From positions 1 through 64,000 of the forward strand of contig NJFT01000119.1 in the NCBI GenBank assembly GCA_002221725.1: 64,000 nucleotides of DNA, written 5' to 3'. The stretch comes from Scedosporium boydii (Eukaryota > Ascomycota > Sordariomycetes > Microascales > Microascaceae). Each line of letters begins with the position of its first letter. Position 1 is the stretch's first letter. A model generated the notes under the pieces. It was not told the origin of the DNA. It searched no databases and saw nothing but the letters and a program-made list of their open reading frames with translations. The position numbers and the translations under genes were made by a program. Shown one piece after another: positions 24,158-35,813 of this stretch.

Positions 24158-25140
24158 TCTAATTGTTAGTCGGGATGGCCTTTTGCGACTTCGGATTGCT
24201 TCTCGCCGAAATAGAAATAGAGGTATGCACAGCTCCTTATGTCGAGGCGCAGTATTCAACCACAGTTCAGATCGGGCGCAGAAAATTGTTTTAAAGCACC
24301 ACTGTCACCGCACTTGGCCATATTTCGATCCGGTTATTTTGCTTCTTACTTGCGTCAGCAATTCCAAATCTTCCTTGATGGGGAGACACCACAACTCCAC
24401 CTCGGAAGTTTAGTTATGGGGCTTAGGGGTGCCAAGGAACATGACCAGACCAAGGACTAATCAGCCGACTGTTTGCTATCAAATGCATGTTCCGGATCCC
24501 CCACCTCCACCCTAGGTTCTAAAATGCACAGGTCACGGTTCTACCTAGCACTCAGGCCCTTCTTTCGACGGCGCAGATTCGCACCGGTATCCTGGCATGC
24601 TCGAAATTATCCCTCAAAATCAACCGATTGTTAGTTGTTGTTGACCGCGAGATGAGTTTACTCATTAATGTTCCGAGGCCCATATGCCGAAGGTAGATAT
24701 GCTCCTTTATCTTTTTGGACATTTGTGGTGACTTCGACTCTCAAATCTCATTCTTCCCTTTGGACCGGACAAATGAGTAAATATCGCCCGCCATTAATTC
24801 TCGGACCTGTACTATGCGTTCGCCGGTAACATGTTCCCATGGGATTAAAATCTGCTGCGTCCGATCCTTGTTTCTCCATCTGAATTTTATTGTTGGCAGG
24901 AAGGTGTTTCATCATCGGATTTGAACACTCAATGTAATGTAGAGACGCTTTCATCGTGATAGCAGTAAAGACAGTGATAATATTAATCAAGCAGTGTCCC
25001 CTCGATGGGATGTTACCACACATCTTGTTCAGGCAACACTAAACTAGTACCTCTTCCTCAGCCCCTTCTGATCCACTCGCAATCCGCAATACCTACGACA
25101 TCCAAAAATCTTCTTCCTATTCCATCTGGGTGTCCTTGGC
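24158..25140. other. Intergenic region upstream of the salicylate-hydroxylase-like gene
   Basis: It holds the promoter of the flavoprotein on its left and the 3' end of the P450 on its right. One TCCGGA (24491-24496) is present. Short open frames here have no recognisable features. Confidence 0.4.
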
Positions 25141-26821
25141 TCAGTGAACTAGAGTAGGCTTGACAAGGACGGTGGCCGCCCAGGGCGAAGTGACTCCTCT
25201 ATCCTTGGGTCTCATCATCTCTTCCGTCATGCAGCAATCATTCTCCATGTCGTAAAGTTGATAGAGCCTTGCAAGCGTCAACGTCAACCCGATCTGGGCG
25301 AGGTGTCTGCCGATGCAATTTCGGGGTCCGTAGCTGAAGGGCCGTGACATCTCCTTCATTTCCTTCCCCGGGTTTAACCATCGATCTGGATTATACACTT
25401 CGGGGTCGGGAAATACCTCCGGGTCTCGGGAGGTGGCATGAGACGACGTCGACACAATCGTTCCCTTGGGGATGTAATGCCCACTGATAAGCCGGCCAGG
25501 CGACACCCTAGGGAACGCAGCGCTGAGAGGTCCCCAAATTCGAAGCGTTTCTTGGATGACTGCGTCTAGGTAGGGCTGGTCGGTGAAGAGGCAATCAATT
25601 AGCTGCTATGAGTCTGTGACGGGAGGGAGCCATCCTGATAGGCGGAGGCCTTAAAGAAGGGGGTTTCTTACCAGTTTCGAGGCACGTTCATAAGTTGGCA
25701 TTTCTTGAGGATCGCGGAAAGCAGCTCGGATCTCCTCCACCAACTTCACCCTCACGGCCGGCCTCCTGCCACACTCCCAGATGGTGTAGAGTGTTGTAAC
25801 CGCAGTAGTATCGCTTCCGGCAACTAGGAATATGATGGTATTCTCGACCAGCTCTTCAAATGACAGCTTACTTCCGGATTCGGCGTCCTCGGCATCGACA
25901 AGGTTCCTTAAAAACGTCCCTTTCGCAAACTCAGGATCCGCCTTTACCTTTTCGCTGAAGCTCTTGACGCTATCTTGACTAAAGGCGATGAGCTTATTCA
26001 GACCCCGATAGCCATCTTGGATATATTTAATAGGGAAATATCTCAGCAGTGGAAAGAAGGATTGGATGGGGACAACAGTCATACTATTGCATGTACGGAT
26101 TCGAATCAGCAACTTTCCCAGAAACAAACTCGCGCAACACCCACGAGATACACGGAGGAACTTACAATCGATCAAGGTCCTCATGGTTCATCTCTCCACA
26201 GCCCGAAATAGAGTCGAACGATTTGCCAAAGCTGAGGTAGCTTACAATATCGAGGTAGTGCTCCATTGTTTTGTTGTAGATATCGACCGATTCGCCTCTT
26301 CTGGCCGCCGGCGCGATGACCGTATTTATGTACACGTCCACCCTTTGACGAATAATGGCTTCGTCCTGAAGGAGAGCCCTCTCGGAGAAGCTATGTGAAA
26401 CCAAGCGCCGGAGGCGAGAGTGCTGCCCGCGGTCAATCTCGTTCAGAATACTCGTTGCCCCAGTGGCAGTGAACATGTCGTAGAAGGAAGGCTCTTTGGT
26501 GCAAGGGTTAGAACTCTGACCGTAGATGTCTTGCCAGGACTTCATGCTCCCGAAGATGAGCTCGTTGGTTGATATTCGGACAGGATCACCGTATTTCTTC
26601 AACATTTTCGCCTGCCAGGTAACACGGTCCATCCGGAACATGGCCATCATTTTCGGCAGGTCGGTGAACTTGCCAAGCAATGGGCCGGGGTACTTGGCAA
26701 GCTGGTGGAAGAATACGCGATAGACGATGACGGAGATGGTGTAGAAAAGCAGAAGGGCATACAACGCTTGTAAAAGGCGCAAGGCCTCCAGAAACCCCAT
26801 TACTACGTGCACCAAAGCCAT
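25141..26821 (-). CDS. Cytochrome P450 monooxygenase
   Basis: Three exons, 26821-26166, 26083-25672 and 25575-25141, encode 500 residues, standard for microsomal P450s. An N-terminal membrane anchor (about residues 10-35) is followed by a KYPGPLLGKF proline hinge, the I-helix oxygen motif AGSDTT, the ExxR motif ETLR (about 365-368), a PERF-type NPDRW, and the haem loop FSYGPRNCIG with C443. The start is the first ATG of the frame. It faces the endoplasmic reticulum membrane and would hydroxylate or demethylate a substrate with a reductase partner. It is divergent from the flavoprotein-ADC fusion gene across 378 bp, so both probably respond to the same signal. Confidence 0.9.
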
Positions 26822-27199
26822 TGTAATGAAAGATTGATAATAGTACAACTACCATCCAACTTGACGCAGTCGGGACGGGTACTTCATCTCTTACGACCGA
26901 GGCGTTCTCTCATTACGTTTTTATATATTCTACTAACAAGGAACTACTTGCAGAAACCGCAACGGCAACGGCAAGGTTTGAGGTGGAGGCATTCATACGA
27001 ACATTTGGTTACCCCATCCCGCCCAGGAAATTATCCGATCTTCGTGTAGGCGCCCCAGAAATTACCGAACACTAGAAATATGCCGGGGCGCTTGCAGCTA
27101 GGCCCAGAAGTCATAAAGACATCGTTCGTCCTTTCTCATCATTGATAGATACCCAACCGAAACAGAATATTACTCCAGAAGCCTCAAAAGACATTAATT
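26822..27199. promoter_or_regulatory. Bidirectional promoter, P450 / flavoprotein fusion gene
   Basis: A 378-bp spacer lies between two divergent start codons and must contain both promoters. TTTTTATATATTC near 26920-26932 is a TATA candidate. No other site stands out. Confidence 0.45.
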
Positions 27200-29745
27200 A
27201 TGGAGTCGTTTTATACCAACGCTCCGGCCCCCAGCGGTTTGCTCCGCAAAACTAACGATCATAGCCCCGAGAGATATTCACGTGGACTCAACACTGTCAT
27301 CATTGGCGCCGGTATTGGTGGACTTACCGCGGCCCTTTACCTGCGGTACCAAGGGCACGCAGTGACCGTGTTGGAGCTAACCCATTCCACGAACGACACC
27401 GCCCCCGTTGTGCAACTAACGCCCAACTCGAATGGACTGCTGAGGCGCATCGGCATCTTCGCCGAGCATCTCGACGCCAACTCGGTAGGAAGTGTAAGTG
27501 TAGACGAGGAGGAGATGAGGATGGAAACTGCTGACAAGTGTATGGAAACCACAATGCAGATTTACGAGTATGATGCAAACAACCGGCTGCTACGAAATAC
27601 CGACCTGACCGACTCTAATACGCTCTGGCTGCATCCCTGGCATTTAGTAAATCGCGCACGTCTGCATGAGGAACTAAGTTGTCGCGCCACTTCTCTCGAG
27701 GGAGAGGGCGTGCCCGTCATTATCAGAAGGTGTAGTTGCGTTGCTGATATCGATGCTACCTCTGGCACTGCTCTGTTGGAGAACGGAGAAAGAGTACAAG
27801 GCGAGGTCCTGATCGGGGCCGACGGGATACATGTGAGTCTCATCTCGTATCCGTCGTTCTACTTTCCTTGAGATTAGACCCGATCTATATATGTTGTGGC
27901 CTTTCAGCGGAGAGAAATCCCCGTCCCGGGACACTTAAGATTAACTGCCCGCAATTATGGCAACACCATGTACTAACGGGAGCCATCCACCCAGTCTAAA
28001 GCTCGCCCCAAAGTCCCAGGAGGAAACGTTGGCACGAAGGCATCGGGAAAGACCGCGTTCTGGTTTCAGGTTCCTCGACAAGTGGTCTTGGATGACATAC
28101 TGACCCGAGAATACGCCGAGAAAGACGGTCAGGTAATTATTTGGCATGGCCTGGATAGGCGTGTGATGTTGTACCCATGTGAAAGGAACAAGCAACTCAA
28201 TTTCGTGTGCATCTGTCCAATAGAAGGAATCGAAACTGATGATAACCTAAGTCGTGAGTGGCATTTCACGAACATGCGGAAGGAAGGGGAAGAGAAAGCT
28301 TACATCTAACCAGAGCGGAACATCCTAGAAGACAAGGCCAAACTGCTTGAGGCGTATAAGGATTTTGACCCTTCACTTGTGGCACTAATAAGCAAGGCTG
28401 AGCCAGAGACCTTCAATGCTTCGGAGCTCTTGGACTTGGATGTGCTCCCGGCCTGGGTCCACGAACGTTTGGCACTCCTGGGCGATGCCGCCCATCCATT
28501 CTTCCCCGGTAAGTAGTAGAGATATCGAAAGCTATTAACTGCAGTCCCTTACCAGGTTCACAGATCAGAGTCAGGGGGCAGGATGCGCCATCGAGGATGC
28601 GGTCGCCTTGGCTGTCGTTTTGCAACGCGGTGTTACGGCAGGAGAGGTGCCGGAAAGACTCCGCTTGTACGAGAAGATCCGCAAAGAGCGCGCCAACCGA
28701 GTACGGGAATATTCACGATTGGCAGGGCGACATCCGGGAAATAAGGGACTAGAGTTGAGTAAGGAACAAGTTTCTCCGGGATCACTTTCTACCTGCTTAC
28801 AAGACGGTCAAAGTAAACGAATTCACAAACTACGCATTCGGGCACGATGAGTGGGACAATTCCACGAACATTCTGCGCAAGTGGAACTGGGCGCGAAAAC
28901 CAGGTCTCTACTGGAGAATGCCCATCTCCTTCGGACCCTTTCCGGGCCCTCGTCAGACATTTGAGGGCCAGCCCAGGAGCTCCGCACAGTCCACATTTAC
29001 AATTGCTTCGATCAAGTTCAAAACGTCTCGCACTGTTCTCGAGAACCTCTTTCCGTCGTCCTCGTTCCGATTTAAGAGTCCTGGTACGGTAGCTTATGCA
29101 AGCTTCTCACAGACAACCCTTGGCAAGATGGAGTGGCTTGGTGGTTCTGGCTATAGATACTTTGGGCTCTACATCCACGGCGTAGAGTACGTGCAAAATG
29201 ACGGTCAAGTGCTCGAAGGCACCTTCTTGCCAATTCTATTCGAGGATTTAACAGACCCGATCATCAGTGGGCGGGAGGAACTGGGCATACCGAAACTATA
29301 CTGCTCGATCGACCTATGGCAGCGCGACTCTAGTTACTGGATCGAAGCGGGATGGCAGGGTGCCAGCTTTGGCAAATTCGCCCTAGATGGCTTGAGGGAG
29401 GTGAGCCTAGGAGACGACAAGGGGACCATCGGACGTGAAGACGACCAGGGCATCTTCTCATACAAGTATGTTCCTGCCGTTGGACAGCGTGGCAAAGCGG
29501 ACGTTGAGTATGCGATATTTGTGCCGCATGCCGAAGAGGCAAAAGCTGTCGAAAGCAAGGTGCAGAAAGTTTATAAGGCCGACAGAGCGTCGGTGTCACT
29601 AGACCCTCTCCATTGGGAGGCGCTGCCAACTTTGTACCATATAATCTCAAGATTGGCCGAGATTCCTGTCTACGAGGTTGTAGACGCAAAGGTTGTTGAA
29701 GGTGTTGGCGTGCCTAATTTCTCTAGTGCTAGAAGGATCGACTAA
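27200..29745 (+). CDS. Flavoprotein monooxygenase fused to acetoacetate-decarboxylase-like domain
   Basis: Five exons, 27200-27832, 27995-28253, 28314-28508, 28564-28758 and 28814-29745, join exactly to 737 residues. Residues about 30-445 form a salicylate-hydroxylase-type flavoprotein: VIIGAGIGGLTAALYL, VLIGADGIH, LALLGDAAHPF, and QSQGAGCAIEDAVAL. Residues about 463-737 resemble the acetoacetate decarboxylase (ADC) superfamily, starting MPISFGPFPGPRQ and containing GREELGIPKLYC, where K588 fits the Schiff-base lysine position. The join FTNYAFGHDEWDNST is the normal end of the hydroxylase. The fusion implies hydroxylation followed by a decarboxylation, aldol or dehydration step on the product. 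Domain order is certain; the reaction is not. The gene ends 73 bp before an LTR retrotransposon. Confidence 0.85.
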
Positions 29746-29818
29746 GTTTACGTACTAGATATTACACTATCTAATCCAGCCTATACTATCAAGTTGCTCA
29801 ACCAAACCGGGAGGAGGT

Positions 29819-30218
29819 TGTTATGGCACGAGGTAACCGCAGGGCCACATTAGGGCAGAGGGGGCACTAGGATCACCTCAGAATGACAGAACCAGCACAG
29901 AAGACAGTTGTCATTCTAATTGGAGAGGTATGATGTAGTAAATAGGCTAGATAGAGTATGCTTATAGAGCTATAGGTGTACTGAATCTAGAGTGTGAGAT
30001 AAGGTTAGAATAGGGAAACTAAGAGGGAACTTTTAGAGTAATAGAAGAGCTTAGGGGAAGATCATATAAGGAGCTAGGAAGAATATAAAAAGGGAGGATT
30101 TTAGAGGAAAAGAAGAAGGGAGGAATTAGCAATTAGTAACCCTTTTATACTAGACCTATATTTAACCTTTACTAGTTTTACTATTCTCCTTTACTTTATA
30201 ATATAACCTACTCTTATA
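29819..30218 (+). repeat. Left LTR (400 bp)
   Basis: It starts TGTTATGGCACGAGG and ends CTCTTATA (ancestrally CTCTTACA, judging from the right copy). Its outer half keeps C and G at sites where the right copy has T and A, while its inner 130 bp is heavily mutated. Confidence 0.92.
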
Positions 30219-31148
30219 TACTAATTACTCTTTTAAAGTTAAGTAAACTATTAAAGGTAATATAATTAAACTTTTAAAATAAGGAACTTCTTATATTCCT
30301 ATTAAGGAACTTTTAAGAATCTTTAATAGGCCTTTTAGTTAATATATCTTTACTTTTATATTTAGTATAGCCCTATCTACTTTAGTTATAAGTATATTAC
30401 TCTTTACTTTTTAGTTATATAGCTTTATACCCTCTATTAATCTCTATAAGCCCTTAGATATTAATAGAATTAGAAGTTATATAATAGAGATTCTTTTATA
30501 AACTAAAAAAAGCTATTATTTTCTAACTACTAATAAAGTAAAGACCTTAGCTAAAGTAAATATAGATAAGCTTATTTATAGAATATAGAAGTATAAAAGC
30601 CTCTACTAGAAATAGAATTATCTTAAAATATACTAATAAGAAATTATTTTAGCTTTTAACTTCTTTAAATATAACTAACTATAGGCCTCTAGCTAGAGTA
30701 AACTTATATCTAAAAGAGTTTAATATTATTACTCTACCTTATTAACTATAAGTAAATAGATAAAGGAAGTTAAATATAAGGGTAGTAGCTAGTTAGATAT
30801 AAACTCCTTTCTCTTTAAGCTTAAGTAGTACTTTACCTTAGAAGACTTTAATAATAAAACTAAATATACTCTTATAAAAGTCTACCTTAAGAGTAATATT
30901 AATTAGTAGTAAACTATCTATATTAGTAAATTCTTTAATATTAGCTATAATAAAATAATATAAGAATATATAGAAAACTAGATTAGGAACTATAATATTA
31001 ACCTTAGGTCTTAGGTCTATAATATATACTATAAGTTATAATAATTTACCTAATAAGATAATTAGTAGTTTAATAACTATTTTAAGAGCCTCTAAATAAC
31101 TATAGTAGAGCTACTATATACCCTTCTAGAGAGCTTTATTATAGCCTA

Positions 31149-31583
31149 TGTCACGACCTGGCCGTGATTTGGGCCACCCAGGGCGGTGAGGAACGGCAGG
31201 ATCAGAACAAGGTCACGTGGTCGCTCTTTGGGAAAGCGACTGGGCGGACGCACTTGAAGCGACCGACCGCACGAAGGAAATGCGACCAGGCGATCGTTGG
31301 AAGAACGATCGGGCGAACGCCTGGGAGGCGATCGCGTACTGAAGATGGATGGGAGAGATGTCTATATAAAGCTACGATGTTTCCCACTAGTCTAGTTATC
31401 TTCCAGACTCTTCAGTAGTCAATACAAGTAACAACTACACCCTACACTTGTATACGCACTCTCAGCATCTATCATTGTAAATACTGCTCGACTGCCTCAC
31501 TTATCTTTAAACAGGCACCTGCTACCTCAGCACCTTCCTATTCCATTGATCAGCCGAAACCCTGAAGCGTTAGGATTATAACA
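31149..31583 (+). mobile_element. Nested solo LTR of another retrotransposon
   Basis: A GC-balanced 435-bp block begins TGTCACGACC and ends GGATTATAACA, with the perfect 5-bp duplication GCCTA on both sides (31144-31148, 31584-31588). It has a TATA box (TCTATATAAAG near 31360) and a hairpin CGATCGTT...AACGATCG. It is not RIP-mutated although the element around it is, so it arrived after RIP. No internal region remains, as expected after LTR-LTR recombination. The short open frames inside it are not genes. Confidence 0.93.
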
Positions 31584-31829
31584 GCCTATACCTATACTAA
31601 ACTTAAGTTAAACTTATAAAATTAAGTTACTAATAGAAGTATACTATAAACTAAAAAGAAACTTATTAGTTCTATTAAGTCTAGTAAAAGCACCCTTCTT
31701 AACTAATAGGGCCTCTACCTCTACCTAACCCCTCAAGGACCAGCCCCCTAAAATATACTTAAGTAGAAAAAGCTTTAAGATAAACCTCCAGTAGCCCCTC
31801 AAGCCCCCCAAAGACCTAGGATAGCCCTA

Positions 31830-34800
31830 TACTACTATTTATATAGTAAAGAAGGACACATTTAGCCTAACTGTCCGAAGCATATATATACCCATTATTA
31901 TAACAAAGGCCATATAGCGAGGAACTATCCTATAGCTACAGGACAACCTACAAACTCTAACAACATCCCTTTAAATTCAGTATATATATATAAGTCGGTC
32001 TATAGCTAAACAACTATTAGCTTACAGTAGCGGGGTTACTTAATAATAATATAGAATTAAATATTCTTATACCCTATTTATTTAATAATTTAGACCTAGT
32101 AAAACTAGAGCCCTATATAGGGAAGCCCCTTAAGTAGAATAGCTAGTAGCTTTAATTTTATAGCGTTCGAAAAATTATAATAGAAGCTATAGACTCTATA
32201 GGAGTCACCAAGCAGTAGAACTAATTATAAGCTATTACTAACCTTAGGTTAGTTAATTATATATTAGGAATACCTTAACTATCTACTATAAAAGTTAACT
32301 TCTTCCCCTACAAGTAAATATAGACCTATACCCTTACTTTTAAAACTATAGCCTTTATAGAGTCTAAAAGAGAAGTTAAGTAAGCTATTTATAAAGTAGT
32401 ATATATCTTTATAATTATAAGCTATCTTATAAACCTACTATTAAGTAGATAGGACTATATAGTCTTAGATAGGGACCTAAATAACTCTTATAGGAGTTAT
32501 TTATAAGCTAAGGAAGTAGAGGAAGGGTAACTATAGGACTATAGTAACCTACTAGAGGTAGAATATAAGATTAAAAAGGAAGAAAAAAGGGTTAAAGGAG
32601 TACCTACCTACTATTATAATCTTTTATTAGAGCTATAGTAGCCTAATATTAGACCTTAAATACCTTAGTAGATATACTCTATCAATCTTAAAGATAAAAT
32701 AGTACTATTATAGGAGCTTATCTACCCTCTAGTAAAAAAGGAGCTTAAGGCTTTATAAAAGTATATATAAAATACTTTAGAAAAAAGATAAATTTACTTT
32801 AGTAGTAGCTTTATAAGTATACTTATATTATTTATCTTAAAAAAAATAGTAAGCTTTAGCTATATATAGATTTTCAAGGCCTTAATTATATTACTAAAAA
32901 AAATTATACTCTACTACCCTTAATCTTAAAGATTCTTAACTATCTATAAAGCTCCTATAGATTCTCTTAATTTAATTTTAAAGATATATATTATACTATT
33001 AAGATTAAGGAGGAAGATTAATAGAAGACTACCTTTTATTACTAATATAACTATTTTAAGTATATAATACTACTAATAAGCTTAGCTAATACCCCTACTA
33101 TATTTTAAAGTTATATTAATTTTATATTTAAGGGACTAATAGATATTATTTATATTATCTATCTTAATAATATTCTTATATACTCTTACAACCTTATAGA
33201 ACACTCCTAGTATATTAGGAGCATACTAGAAAGACTTTAATAGTATAACCTTAAAGTTAATATAGAGAAGTATAACTTTAATACTAAAACTATTAGATTT
33301 TTAAGCTTTATTATAGGCTAGGAAAATATCTCTATAAAACCTATATAAATATCTACTATCTTTAAATAGCCTATACTTTTTATAGTTAAGGATATCTAGA
33401 TCTTTTTAAAATTTATAGGGTTTTATTAGTACTTTATTTACAATTATAATACTATATATACCCCCTTAATAAACTTAACCTATAGAAATACTACTAGGCT
33501 TATAGAAATAAAACTAGAAGAAAAGTTAGCTTTTTAAAAGCTTAAAATCCTTTTTATAAAAGTACTAGTTTTATAATATTATAACCCCTCTCTACTTATT
33601 TAGATAAAGACTAATACTTCTAATTATATTATAAGTATAGTAATTAGTTAACTTTTTAAAGGATAATAGTATCTAGTAGCATTTTTATCTAGGAAACTAA
33701 AGGGGGCTAAGCTAAGATATAGTACCCCTAATATAAAACTCCTAGTAATTATATAAATATTTAAAACCTAGTAATATTATTTATCCTATTTTATAAAAAT
33801 AGTTTTAATACTTATAGACTATTTAAATTACTACTACCTAGTAACTAAACTAAAGCTCTTAAATAGAGAAGCTAAGTAAATAGAGTTTTTAATAGCCTTC
33901 AATTTTAAAATTAAATACTAAGAAGGGAAGAAAAACCCTACTAACCCCTTAAGTTAGAAGCTTAACTATCTAAAGAAGGTAGATAGAGCTACTACTAGAA
34001 TAGAGCCAAGGGTAGAGATTTTAATACAATTCCTAGAGGAAGCCTTAGAGAGGCCCTAGATTAATATACTATTAGAAAGGAGAAAGTATATAGTAAGTAT
34101 ATATATAATATTAACTTAAAAAGGGAAAAAGCTTTTAAAGTAAATATATAAGAATATATTAAAATAAGCCTTTATATTAGATAGTAGGAGAGAGGAAATT
34201 AAAAGATAAGAGAGTCTAGATTAGTCTAAGAGCTACTATAGCTAAGAGGGGAGCTTTAATTAGTATATAGACTACTATAATAAGCTAAGAAATAAACTTA
34301 AGAGAAAATCCTTAATATATCTTAAGTTACTAAGAGGTAGTAGAGCTAGAGAAGAGCTTTAGAAGTAAAATAGTAGAAATCTAGATAAGGAAGTTTTAGA
34401 AGAAGTACTAAAAGCTAAGAGACTAAAAATAAAACTTTTAATATCTTTAAGTAATATACTAAAAGAAGGCTAAAATAAAGATTCCTTTATCTAAAGTTAA
34501 AGATAGGAAACTAAAGGCTAAATCTAGAACTAGAAAAAGAGGAATAATAACCTATAGACTATAAATAGCTAGGTTTATATCCTTATAAAACTAAGAGTAA
34601 AGGTTATAAAAAATACTTATAACTTACTTATAGTAGGCTATTTAGGAATTATAAAAATAAAGAAGAAAATATATACTAAGTTCTATTAAGACTTTATAGT
34701 AAATTAAATTTAGAGCTATATAGTAATATATATCTTATATTAGAAAGCTAAAGTAAGGTAATATAAGCTATATAGATTACTAGGTCTTCTCCTAACCTCT

Positions 34801-35813
34801 ACTAGACCTTTTATAAAGATATTACTAGACTTTATTATAGGGTTACCTTAATTAAAATTAGTATATAGTAAAGGATATAATATAATTCTTATAGTAGTTA
34901 ACTATTTTACTAAATATACCCTCTATATTAAGACTATAGTAAAGTTATCTATAAAAGGATTTATAAACTTTTTACTATATTATATCTATTACTACTTTAG
35001 ACTTCCTAAAGGGATAATATTAGACTATAGTTCCCTTTTTATAAATAAGTTTTAGAAAATACTTTATAAGGCCTTAAGAATATATAGGAAAATAAATACT
35101 ACCTATTACCCTTAGACTAATAGTTAAACTAAATAGTAAAATTAAATTCTTAAATAATATTTAAAGACCTTCTATAACTAAAAGTAAGATAACTAGGCCT
35201 CTCTACTACCTCTTACCTAGTATACCTATAATACCTCCTAGTATACTACTATATAGGACACTCCTACTAACCTCCTCTTTAAAATAGCCCTTTAATAGAT
35301 AAAGGTTATAGATAGGTCCTATAAAAAAGCTCTTCTTATAATAGCCTAAGTAGAAAAGTTATAATTATCTAAAAAATAAGTAAGAAAATATATAGAGGCT
35401 ACTAAGAAGGTTTATATTTAAAACTATAATTATAAAAAGGAGGAGGTTATATTTTAAGTTAGTAATTAGGTCCTCCTATTAACTAAGAATCTTAAGTTAA
35501 AAAAGCTAAGCTATAAACTTTCTAAGAAATTTCTAAGCTCTTATAAGATTATATAGGTAGTAGGTTACTATAAGCTAGCTTTCTATCTTAAGCTACCCTA
35601 TTATATAAGGAGATATAATATCTTTCCTATTTTCTTACTTAAACTTTACTATATAAGAGAAGAAGATCCTCCCTTAGACTTATAGGAGATCCCCTTATTA
35701 GATAAACCTACTTATAATATAGAGAAAATCTTAAATTATAAGGGACTTCTCTAGTTAAGGAAGTACTTTATTAAGTAGAAGGGGTATAGTTTAGAAAAGT
35801 CCTTATAGGAATT
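31830..35813 (+). pseudogene. RIP-destroyed gag-pol remains
   Basis: Recognisable shadows: a zinc knuckle near 31840-31885 (SKEGHI...NCPK with the first cysteines changed), a reverse-transcriptase block near 32862-32930 (YIDFQGLNYITKKNYTLLPL), the catalytic box at 33160-33186 reading YLNNILIYS where the family has YLDD, an integrase block at 34873-34917 (GYNIILIVVNYFTKY), and a chromodomain tail near 35721-35810 (EKIL...KGYSLEKS). D-to-N changes are the expected G-to-A result of RIP. Stops occur throughout. The order RT before integrase is that of Ty3/gypsy. Confidence 0.85.

Noticed and set aside
28740..28820. Apparent frameshift between the flavoprotein and ADC-like parts of the fusion gene.
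   Set aside because: A 55-nt GTAAGG...CAAAG intron (28759-28813) restores the frame exactly and yields the conserved FTNYAFGHDEWDNST join.
31164..31418. Open frame of 84 codons inside the retrotransposon.
   Set aside because: It lies wholly within the nested solo LTR, which is non-coding.
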